39,186 nt of DNA from Oscillospiraceae bacterium (GTDB lineage Bacteria > Bacillota_A > Clostridia > Oscillospirales > WRJC01). Shown one piece after another: positions 32,854 through 39,186 of this stretch. Position 1 is the stretch's first letter. Each line of letters opens with the position of its first letter. A program made the position numbers and the translations under genes. The stretch covers positions 1 through 39,186 of the forward strand of contig WRJC01000028.1 in assembly GCA_009782405.1 (NCBI GenBank), in the 5' to 3' direction. Under the pieces are notes generated by a model. That model was not told where the DNA came from and did no database searches. It was given only the letters and a program-made list of their open reading frames with translations.

Positions 32854-34056
32854 TTACAATATTTTTATCGCCGATTTTATATTCAAATTTTTGTTTGACC
32901 GCAATTTTTCCAGATCGCTTTCGCATAGCTCGGGGGAGATAAAAAACAATCCGTCATTTGCATGGTTTTTATGTATTTCGGCTTCGGGGAAAAGCTCTGC
33001 GACTATGTCCGTCGCATTGCAGCCCGCATAGATATAGTATTCGAAAGCCTGGGTTTCGTAATCTGAAACATAATCCCCCTCCGAGGCCTCCCACTCCATG
33101 TTTTTCGTGCTCTTTGTGAGCGCGTCCATCACATCTGCCGCCACCGCGCTCGCAGTCGGGCGCTTCCCTGCGCCCTGCCCGTAGAACATCACGTCCCCGA
33201 TGGCGTTTCCGGTCACCACTATGCCGTTGAACACATCGTCGATGTTGTACAGCGGCGAAGATTTGGAAACCAGCATGGGCGCCACGGTCGCACCAAAAAA
33301 GTCCTGCGATTTTTTCGATTTCGCGATCAGTTTTATCTTGTGCCCGATTTTTTCCGCGTTTCTTATGTCCTCCAAGCCGACGGCGCGTATCCCTTCGGTA
33401 TGCACTTTTTCGGGGGGCAGCTGTTTTCCGAAGGCCAAGGACGAAAGAATACAGAGTTTTCGGCAGCTGTCTTTTCCGTCGACGTCGTCTGTGGGATCCG
33501 CTTCCGCAAACCCCTTTTGCTGCGCCATGGATAGGGCGCTTTCAAAAGCAAGCCCTTCGTTTGCCATTTTTGTGAGTATGAAATTTGTGGTGCCGTTTAA
33601 AATCGCGGTTATCTTGTTTATCTTGTTCGCGGCCAGACAGTTGCAAATCGGGCGTATTATGGGGATGCCCCCGCCCACGCTCGCCTCGAAGAAATACCGC
33701 GCCCCGGTTTTCGAGGCGATCGAAAGAAGTTTTGCCCCGTGTGCGGCCACGAGCTCCTTGTTCGAGGAAACCACGCTGATCCCCTTTTCCAAGGCGGCTT
33801 TTGTGTATTCATACGCCCATGTGGCGCCTCCCATCGTCTCGACCACCAAGGAAATGCCGGGATCGTTTAGTATGATACCGAAATCCTTGACCTGCCGCCC
33901 CGAGAGCGGGTGGTTTTTTATTTCCACCTTGTCCAATATGTATTTTATATTCACCCTGTCGTTTATCTTTTTTGAAATGACGCTTTCGTTTTCCTCAAAA
34001 ACGTCGGCCACGCCGGAGCCTATGTTCCCAAAGCCGAGTATCGCTATATCTGCCAT
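32854..34056 (-). CDS. hom: Homoserine dehydrogenase
   Basis: A 400-residue NAD(P)-dependent enzyme that reduces aspartate semialdehyde to homoserine, the branch point for Thr and Met. Motifs: GFGNIGSG nucleotide loop, SSNKELVAAHG, EASVGGGIPI, ILNGTTNFIL and EADPTDDVDGKDSCRKL with the catalytic Asp/Lys region. The C-terminal ACT regulatory domain of longer homologs is at best shortened: after about residue 340 the tail does not show clear ACT motifs, so feedback inhibition by Thr may be weak. An in-frame 24-codon leader ORF ends 3 bp before the ATG. The gene has its own promoter at 34198-34226. Confidence 0.92.
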   Translation of the reverse strand: MADIAILGFGNIGSGVADVFEENESVISKKINDRVNIKYILDKVEIKNHPLSGRQVKDFGIILNDPGISLVVETMGGATWAYEYTKAALEKGISVVSSNKELVAAHGAKLLSIASKTGARYFFEASVGGGIPIIRPICNCLAANKINKITAILNGTTNFILTKMANEGLAFESALSMAQQKGFAEADPTDDVDGKDSCRKLCILSSLAFGKQLPPEKVHTEGIRAVGLEDIRNAEKIGHKIKLIAKSKKSQDFFGATVAPMLVSKSSPLYNIDDVFNGIVVTGNAIGDVMFYGQGAGKRPTASAVAADVMDALTKSTKNMEWEASEGDYVSDYETQAFEYYIYAGCNATDIVAELFPEAEIHKNHANDGLFFISPELCESDLEKLRSNKNLNIKSAIKIL

Positions 34057-34059
34057 GAT

Positions 34060-34134
34060 TTAAAATCCGCTGCCAAAATTTTTTGGCATTTTCCTTTCCG
34101 CCGCATTTGCATTATTTTTAATATATTTTTTCAT
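34060..34134 (-). CDS. Possible 24-residue leader ORF before hom
   Basis: A short frame (MKKYIKNNANAAERK...) rich in Lys and Asn ends with TAA three bases before the hom ATG, in the same frame. The ribosome site is weak. The hom start also has a poor Shine-Dalgarno sequence, so translation of hom could be coupled to it. It may simply be chance. Confidence 0.25.
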   Translation of the reverse strand: MKKYIKNNANAAERKMPKNFGSGF

Positions 34135-34197
34135 GTACCGGATTTTCCGCTTTTTCCGATATATGGAATTATCCGATTTTAGCCGATTTCAATAATA

Positions 34198-34226
34198 ATT
34201 CTATAACTGTTTTTTCTTTTTGTCAA
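34198..34226 (-). promoter_or_regulatory. Promoter of hom
   Basis: On the minus strand TTGACA (34226-34221), 17 bp and TAGAAT (34203-34198). It leaves a leader of about 135 nt before hom, which contains the 24-codon ORF and the dyad TGCCAA...TTGGCA (34071-34088). Confidence 0.6.
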
Positions 34227-34273
34227 CTGTTTTGCAAAAAAAAATTATAATTAAATCCCGCGAAAATTCCATG

Positions 34274-35107
34274 TCACGTTTTTTTGCCCATATACAGCTG
34301 AAAAACGTCCTCCCCGCTCAAATGCCCGCCGTGTTTTTGTATTTTTTCTTTTATTCCCGCGTACAAAGCGGCTCTGTTTTCCTCCGGCAAATGCCTGTGG
34401 TCGGAAAAAGTCTCGAGAAGCGCGATATATTCATTTGCGCCGTAGCTCCAGGCGACATCATACAATTTCAGCGAAACCTCGTCAAACCCGTAGTTTCTCA
34501 TGTCTTCAAAGCCGTAATTCTTGAATATTTCGGCAGGCTCCCCGAATTCATCGTGTGATCTTCTGTATCTGGGCGCTGTCGGTTTCGATGTGTAATAACT
34601 AAAATAATGTTTTTGGTAGACTGTATGGATATCATAGTCGAGGGCCTCGTCGTGCGTCGCCAAAAAGTTGTAGCGCAAAAGGGCGAAGACCCCGCCGCTT
34701 TTTAGCAGGCGAAAAACTTTCGGGCAGCCGATTTTTGCGTCAATCCAATGGAAAGCGGAGGCGGCATATACCAAATCATAACTGTTTTCATCCAGCGCGG
34801 CCTCCTCAAAAGCGGAGACGATCACATCGAAATTGTCATATGCCCTAAATTTTTCCCGCAGAAACTCCGCCATATTTCCGCTTATCTCGACGGCGGTCAC
34901 CGCATATCCCGCATTGAGGAAAGGCGTTGTGGCCTTTCCCGTGCCCGCGCCTATTTCAAGCGCTTTCTTTTTGCCCGGACCTGCAAAAGCGATTGCGTCC
35001 TCAAACAGCTTGTCCGGATATTTTGGGCGTATTTTGTCGTAATTTTCGACTATTTCGTCAAAATGCGTTCTTTTTTCGGATTCCCACCCCGTCACATTTG
35101 CACCCAT
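34274..35107 (-). CDS. Class I SAM-dependent methyltransferase
   Basis: A 277-residue methyltransferase with the Rossmann-like fold. Motif I is ALEIGAGTGKAT, an acidic VTAVEISG ends the second strand, and DLVYAASAFHWID matches the post-motif of small-molecule methyltransferases (UbiE/TAM-like). The C-terminal part contains aromatic residues that may form the acceptor pocket. The substrate is unknown. ATG 35107 has GGGAG 8 nt upstream; the TTG at 35113 is less likely. It is transcribed away from the GH31 gene from its own promoter. Confidence 0.85.
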   Translation of the reverse strand: MGANVTGWESEKRTHFDEIVENYDKIRPKYPDKLFEDAIAFAGPGKKKALEIGAGTGKATTPFLNAGYAVTAVEISGNMAEFLREKFRAYDNFDVIVSAFEEAALDENSYDLVYAASAFHWIDAKIGCPKVFRLLKSGGVFALLRYNFLATHDEALDYDIHTVYQKHYFSYYTSKPTAPRYRRSHDEFGEPAEIFKNYGFEDMRNYGFDEVSLKLYDVAWSYGANEYIALLETFSDHRHLPEENRAALYAGIKEKIQKHGGHLSGEDVFQLYMGKKT

Positions 35108-35144
35108 TTTCAATTCTCCCGTTTTTTTTAGTATACAAACATAT

Positions 35145-35174
35145 ATTATACTTCATGATTGCGTGCATTGTCAA
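35145..35174 (-). promoter_or_regulatory. Promoter of the methyltransferase gene
   Basis: On the minus strand TTGACA (35174-35169), 18 bp and TATAAT (35150-35145), both hexamers perfect. Confidence 0.65.
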
Positions 35175-35201
35175 CGCATAAAAAAAATATTGGTGGAATG
35201 C

Positions 35202-35230
35202 TTGACTTTTTTTGGGTTTTGTAATACAAT
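35202..35230 (+). promoter_or_regulatory. Promoter of the GH31 gene
   Basis: TTGACT (35202-35207), 17 bp and TACAAT (35225-35230). The 17 bases AATGCTTGACTTTTTTT (35197-35213) are identical to those at the miaB promoter (37444-37460). Confidence 0.65.
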
Positions 35231-35254
35231 CAAGTAAAAACCGGAGGAATGTGT

Positions 35255-37321
35255 ATGGAAAAATACGCGGGAATGAAATGGAGCAAGGAAGCTTCGGGGG
35301 TATACAAGGCGAGAATCGGAAAAAACATAAAAACTCTTTTGGAATATACGGAAAGCGAGCCAAAGCTCGATGCGATCAACCGGCTTGAGGACAATGAATT
35401 TCCCATTCAATTGGAAAACAAAATAAAATTCTGCCGGATAAACCATAGGCTCGCCGTGATGATACCGTACTGCGAAAACGAAAAAATATTCGGCTTCGGG
35501 CTCCAGTTCAAAACGCTCAACCAAACAGGCAAAGTGATGAATTTGAAAACCAACCATTACGGCGGAGGCGAATACGGAGGCAGGGACGACGGGCGCACGC
35601 ACGCCCCTTGCCCTGTTTACTTCTCGTCCGAGGGATACGGCGTATTTTTCAACACGCCCGCTCCGCTGACAGTATATGCCGCCACGGCGAGCCAAAAAAG
35701 CAAAAGAACCGAGTTTGCGGCAAAAGACCGCAACACAGATAAAAATTGGACTGACATTCCCGCCGCCGATCATATCGAAGCATCGCTGAACGCCGACGGC
35801 CTCGAAATAGTTGTTTTCAGCGGCATAAATTTGCAAGACAGCGTCTCAAGGTACAACCTGTACTGCGGCGGGGGATTTTTGCCGCCGAAATGGGGGCTTG
35901 GGTTCTGGTACAGATTTGCCTGGCTGACAGAACAGGACGAAATAATAAAAGGGATAGACGAATTTTTTGAACATGGCATAAATGTCGATGTGGCGGGAAT
36001 CGAGCCCGGGTGGCAGTCAAAAGCCTATCCATGTACTTATGAGTGGTCGCCCGAAAGATTTCCCGACCCGAAAAAATTGTGCCTTGATTTGGCGGAGCGC
36101 GGGACGCGCGTAAATTTATGGATGAACCCGTATATATCGCCTTCATCGAAATTATACAAAAAGATATACAAGCATTCGGCTTCGCACACTGTATGGAACG
36201 GGCTTGTGCCGGACTATAGTATTCCCGAAGCGAGACAAATCCTCGCAAAGCAGCACAAAGCCGAGCATTTGGATATGGGAATAGGCGGCTATAAAATAGA
36301 CGAGATAGACGGATACGATATGTGGCTTTGGCCGGACCATGCCAAGTTTCCGTCGGGAACGGATGCCGAGACGATGCGGCAGCTATACGGCGTGCTGGCC
36401 CAAAAGATGATAGCTGAAATGTTCAGGGAAAAGAATCTGCGCACATACGGGCTTGCCAGAGCCTCCAACAGCAACGGCTCCGCATACCCGTTTGTGATAT
36501 ACAACGACAGATATGATTTTGACGAATACATGACGGGGCTTGTGACCGGGGGATTTTCGGGCGTTTCATGGACGCCGGAAATACGCCACGGGGAAAATGC
36601 GTCGGATTGGATCAGGCGTTTTCAGCTCGGGCTGTTTTCGCCCATGCTGCTTTTGAATTCCTGGGCAAGCGGCGCAAAGCCATGGAGCGACGAAAAAGCG
36701 GCGCAGGAGCTTGCTGACATCATAAAATTCCGCAAGATGCTGTTGCCTTACCTGTACAACGCTTACGCAAAATATTGCTTTTCCGGAACGCCGCCGTTTC
36801 GGGCGGTCATGCTCGATTATCCAAATTTGAAATTCGCCGAAAAATATCAGGAGGCGATTTTGCACGATGAAAACAACCCCTATTCGAGAAAAACAATGAC
36901 GGAAATAAACGACGAACTTCTGATAGGCGACTTTTTGCTCGCGGCGTTCATGCGCCCCAATGAAAATTCGCGCATCGTTATATTGCCGGAAGGGAAGTGG
37001 TATGATTTTTACACAAAAGAATTTGCCGGTTCCGATGCCGCCGTGCGCTATGAAGCTAAAGATGGCGAAATGCCTTTGTTCGTGAAAGAGGGCGGAATGA
37101 TCCCGCTTGCGACCGGGGACAAGACCCTGACAATCAAATGCTACGGCGAAAGGGGAAACTGCGTTATTTATGACGACGACGGGACGAGTTTTGATTATGA
37201 ACAGGGGGCATACAACGAAATTCGGGTCGAATTTGACCGTTCCGGCGGCGAATTTATATATTCGGCTTCATATGTCCGCGAAATGTCGGAAAAAAATTAT
37301 ACAAACTTCATTTTCGAATAG
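35255..37321 (+). CDS. Glycoside hydrolase family 31 (alpha-glucosidase/xylosidase-like)
   Basis: A 688-residue retaining glycosidase without a signal peptide, so it acts on imported oligosaccharides. The N-terminal beta-sandwich includes FGFGLQFKTLNQTG. The (beta/alpha)8 barrel starts with PPKWGLGFWYRF, has VAGIEPGWQS, RVNLWMNPYIS and GGYKIDEIDGYD, where KIDE should carry the nucleophile Asp, and later TGGFSGVSWTPEIRHG. C-terminal beta domains follow (EGKWYDFYTKEF). The overall form fits the GH31 branch acting on alpha-linked sugars; the exact glycoside is not predictable. The second ATG (35255) is preferred, 7 nt after GGAGG; ATG 35249 is too close to it. Confidence 0.88.
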   Translation: MEKYAGMKWSKEASGVYKARIGKNIKTLLEYTESEPKLDAINRLEDNEFPIQLENKIKFCRINHRLAVMIPYCENEKIFGFGLQFKTLNQTGKVMNLKTNHYGGGEYGGRDDGRTHAPCPVYFSSEGYGVFFNTPAPLTVYAATASQKSKRTEFAAKDRNTDKNWTDIPAADHIEASLNADGLEIVVFSGINLQDSVSRYNLYCGGGFLPPKWGLGFWYRFAWLTEQDEIIKGIDEFFEHGINVDVAGIEPGWQSKAYPCTYEWSPERFPDPKKLCLDLAERGTRVNLWMNPYISPSSKLYKKIYKHSASHTVWNGLVPDYSIPEARQILAKQHKAEHLDMGIGGYKIDEIDGYDMWLWPDHAKFPSGTDAETMRQLYGVLAQKMIAEMFREKNLRTYGLARASNSNGSAYPFVIYNDRYDFDEYMTGLVTGGFSGVSWTPEIRHGENASDWIRRFQLGLFSPMLLLNSWASGAKPWSDEKAAQELADIIKFRKMLLPYLYNAYAKYCFSGTPPFRAVMLDYPNLKFAEKYQEAILHDENNPYSRKTMTEINDELLIGDFLLAAFMRPNENSRIVILPEGKWYDFYTKEFAGSDAAVRYEAKDGEMPLFVKEGGMIPLATGDKTLTIKCYGERGNCVIYDDDGTSFDYEQGAYNEIRVEFDRSGGEFIYSASYVREMSEKNYTNFIFE

Positions 37322-37345
37322 TTAGTTATTTTGTATAAACTTTTG

Positions 37346-37407
37346 GTTCAAGTAGCGGCGGGCTTTCGACGCACGTCGATAAATTCGTCTATCTCTTGAA
37401 CGAGATA
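37346..37407 (+). other. Structured intergenic segment after GH31
   Basis: A perfect hairpin TATCTC-TTGAAC-GAGATA (37390-37407) presents a loop complementary to GTTCAA upstream (37346-37351). A smaller CGACG/CGTCG dyad (37367-37378) lies between. The hairpin and the long pairing exclude each other unless a pseudoknot forms. It is in the GH31 3' region; no U-run follows. Confidence 0.35.
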
Positions 37408-37448
37408 TTGATGTCCGTATGAATGAAATAATCCGGGATTTCAAATGC

Positions 37449-37477
37449 TTGACTTTTTTTTTGTTTGGTGATATAAT
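37449..37477 (+). promoter_or_regulatory. Promoter of miaB
   Basis: TTGACT (37449-37454), 17 bp and a perfect TATAAT (37472-37477). Transcription should start near 37484, which excludes the in-frame TTG at 37481 as the start codon. Confidence 0.7.
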
Positions 37478-37516
37478 CTATTGCAAAACAAAAAAAGGAA
37501 TTTTCCAATTCGAAAA

Positions 37517-38968
37517 ATGGATGAACAAAGCATAATCGCGATAAAAGAGATAAACGAAAAAAAACCGTCAAAACCCAAAGCCTGCGTGGTGACATTCGGC
37601 TGCCAGCAAAACGTGGCGGATTCGGAAAAAATCAAGGGTATGCTCGAACTCATGGGCTATGAGACGATCGATGCCGACATGACAGATGACATAGCCGGAA
37701 ATTTCGGGCAGTTCGACGAAAAAAGCATTCTGGGATCCTGCGACGCCATAATTTTAAACACCTGCGCGGTGCGCGAGCATGCGGAGCTCAAGGCGTTTTC
37801 GCGGACAGGCCAGCTGAAGCATTACAAAAACAAAAACAAGGATATGCTGATCGGGCTATGCGGCTGCATGCCCGAGCAGAAGCACGCCTTGGAATACATA
37901 AAAAAAAGTTACCGCCATGTGGATTTTGTATTCGGGACGCGCTCGATACATAAATTCCCGGAGATATTTTACGAAACCCTGGCAAACAAAAAAAAGATCA
38001 TACAAAACGAACCCGCAGAAGAAACAATAGACGAACAGCTTCCGGTGAAGCGGGACAGCTTGTTTTTAGCGCGCGTTTCGGCCATGTACGGCTGCGACAA
38101 CTTTTGCTCGTACTGCGTGGTGCCGAATGTGAGGGGCAGGGAGCGGAGCAGGAGCAAGGATAAAATTTTGGAAGAGATATGCGGGCTTGTTTTATCGGGA
38201 TACAAAGACATCACCCTGTTAGGCCAGAATGTGAACTCATACAAAGACCCGGAAAACCCGGGGTACGGCTTTGCGCGTTTGCTCGGCGACATCACAAAAA
38301 TCGAGGGCGATTACTGGATAAGGTTTTTGACCTCGCACCCAAAAGACGTTCCGGACGAGCTCATAAATTTGATGGGCGAAAGCGATAAAATCGCCAGGCA
38401 TTTCCACCTTCCGGTGCAGGCGGGCAGCGACAGGATATTAAAACTCATGAACAGAAAATACACGCAAAAAAATTACCTCGAACTTATCGAAAAACTCAAA
38501 AAAAACGTGAAAGACATAGCGATAGCCTCGGACATAATCGTGGGCTTCCCGTCCGAGACGGAAGAGGATTTCAGGCAGACGCTCGACATAATCGAAAAAG
38601 CGCAATTCGACCAGATATTTCCGTTCATATACTCAAAACGCGAAAACACCCCAGCCGCAGAAATGGAGGACAAAACGCCGCGAAAAGAAAAAACCGAGAG
38701 GTTTATGCGGCTTGTGCAAATGCAGAATCTGATCACGGAGAAAAAAAACAAGGCCTATGAGGGCAAAACCGTCAAAGTTTTAGTCGACGGGGAACACAAA
38801 AACAGCGATGGCGGCGAAAAAAAATATATGGCGGGAAGGACCACCGCGCACAAGCTCGCCATATTCGAGGGCGGCCCCGGTTTGGTCGGCAGGTTCGTGG
38901 ACGTGAAGATAAATTCGGGGAAACTGCACGGGCTATACGGCGATATTTCTCCCGCGAAACGGCCTTGA
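37517..38968 (+). CDS. miaB: tRNA-2-methylthio-N6-dimethylallyladenosine synthase MiaB
   Basis: A 483-residue radical-SAM methylthiotransferase that adds the methylthio group to i6A37 of tRNAs reading UNN codons. The N-terminal UPF0004 domain has its three cysteines in [17 protein letters not shown] and GCMPE. The radical-SAM motif is [10 protein letters not shown] (CxxxCxxC). [10 protein letters not shown] and [12 protein letters not shown] are family signatures, and a TRAM RNA-binding domain closes the protein (HGLYGDI). ATG 37517 is used, but the AGGAA site is 16 nt upstream; an in-frame ATT at 37508 is at normal spacing, so the true start is not certain. mutS follows, a common pairing. 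Confidence 0.95.
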   Translation: MDEQSIIAIKEINEKKPSKPKACVVTFGCQQNVADSEKIKGMLELMGYETIDADMTDDIAGNFGQFDEKSILGSCDAIILNTCAVREHAELKAFSRTGQLKHYKNKNKDMLIGLCGCMPEQKHALEYIKKSYRHVDFVFGTRSIHKFPEIFYETLANKKKIIQNEPAEETIDEQLPVKRDSLFLARVSAMYGCDNFCSYCVVPNVRGRERSRSKDKILEEICGLVLSGYKDITLLGQNVNSYKDPENPGYGFARLLGDITKIEGDYWIRFLTSHPKDVPDELINLMGESDKIARHFHLPVQAGSDRILKLMNRKYTQKNYLELIEKLKKNVKDIAIASDIIVGFPSETEEDFRQTLDIIEKAQFDQIFPFIYSKRENTPAAEMEDKTPRKEKTERFMRLVQMQNLITEKKNKAYEGKTVKVLVDGEHKNSDGGEKKYMAGRTTAHKLAIFEGGPGLVGRFVDVKINSGKLHGLYGDISPAKRP

Positions 38969-38986
38969 AACGAGGTCGTTTTGCCA
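38957..38986 (+). terminator. Terminator overlapping the end of miaB
   Basis: AAACGGCCT (38957-38965) pairs with AGGTCGTTT (38973-38981), with one G-U pair, around a 7-nt loop that contains the miaB stop codon. The downstream T-run is short, so efficiency is uncertain. Confidence 0.5.
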
Positions 38987-39015
38987 TTTTATGCATTTAT
39001 GCGGCTTCGTTTCTG

Positions 39016-39044
39016 TTGACAAAAACGAATTAATATGGTATCAT
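39016..39044 (+). promoter_or_regulatory. Promoter of mutS
   Basis: TTGACA (39016-39021), 17 bp and TATCAT (39039-39044), 42 bp before the ATG. Confidence 0.65.
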
Positions 39045-39086
39045 TGTTTCAAAACGCAAATAAAATCGCGAAAGGTGCAAAAACAA

Positions 39087-39186
39087 ATGCCAAAAACCCC
39101 GATGATGCAGCAGTACGACGAGATAAAGGAAAAATACAAAGACCATCTCCTGTTCTACAGGCTCGGCGATTTTTACGAATTGCTTT
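39087..39186 (+). CDS. mutS: DNA mismatch repair protein MutS, N-terminus only
   Basis: The 33 codons in the window read [16 protein letters not shown] and then RLGDFYEL. This is the mismatch-recognition domain start of MutS, with the Phe-X-Glu motif (FYE) that inserts at the mismatch. The ribosome site (AAAGGTG) is 9 nt upstream. The rest of the gene lies beyond the window end. Confidence 0.93.
   Translation, partial: MPKTPMMQQYDEIKEKYKDHLLFYRLGDFYELL

Noticed and set aside
34057..34197. Riboswitch or T-box in the hom leader
   Set aside because: I could not find T-box, lysine or SAM riboswitch core motifs; only a short dyad and the mini-ORF are present.
37345..37352. GGTTCAAG as a tRNA T-arm
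   Set aside because: The surrounding sequence forms no cloverleaf, acceptor stem or CCA-like end.

Overview
The window looks like chromosome of an anaerobic, fermentative Gram-positive bacterium, probably in or near Clostridia (Bacillota). This is inferred from a four-gene HndABCD-type [FeFe] hydrogenase, many lipoproteins with lipobox signals, standard -35/-10 promoters with 17-18 bp spacers, GGAGG ribosome sites, and a miaB-mutS pair. No rRNA, tRNA or CRISPR array was seen. The taxon is an inference; no marker in the window fixes it.

Layout. 1-1414 (+): a tandem-GNAT acetyltransferase (cut by the window start) coupled to a YfcE-type phosphodiesterase. 1434-8737 (-): a probable five-gene operon of a divergent MurE-like ligase, an asparagine-synthetase-like protein lacking its glutaminase cysteine, a class II aldolase and two tandem ~500-residue solute-binding lipoproteins. 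8837-9733 (+): rsmA, divergent from that operon over overlapping promoters. 9734-13950: an A+T-richer accessory block with an EF-hand alpha/beta-hydrolase lipoprotein, an APH-like kinase, an Rpn/PD-(D/E)XK protein and an IS1595 remnant joined to a 54-bp near copy of rsmA. 13951-17700: a decaying sugar ABC transporter operon in which a TnpB gene is fused in frame to the tail of a solute-binding protein gene and the first permease carries an internal deletion, followed by IS110 debris with two copies of a 46-bp palindromic repeat.

17969-21527 (+): uppP and ftsK. 21552-23057 (-): a third large solute-binding lipoprotein behind a promoter with a dyad in its spacer. 23248-27723 (+): the hndABCD hydrogenase operon, whose promoter region closely resembles that of uppP. 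27807-30122 (+): a complete polar amino acid ABC transporter. 30137-34056 (-): homoserine dehydrogenase, a cytoplasmic GxGYxYP-like protein and a coupled D-2-hydroxyacid dehydrogenase. 34274-35107 (-): a methyltransferase. 35255-37321 (+): a GH31 glycosidase. 37517 to the end (+): miaB, a terminator and the start of mutS.

Together the genes suggest a carbohydrate-fermenting cell that takes up glycans or sugars (several binding proteins, aldolase, GH31) and disposes of electrons as H2. The most unusual items are the MurE-like/AsnB-like Ser2 pair, the TnpB::binding-protein chimera, the rsmA fragment at the IS1595 remnant, and the promoter element shared by uppP and the hydrogenase operon.
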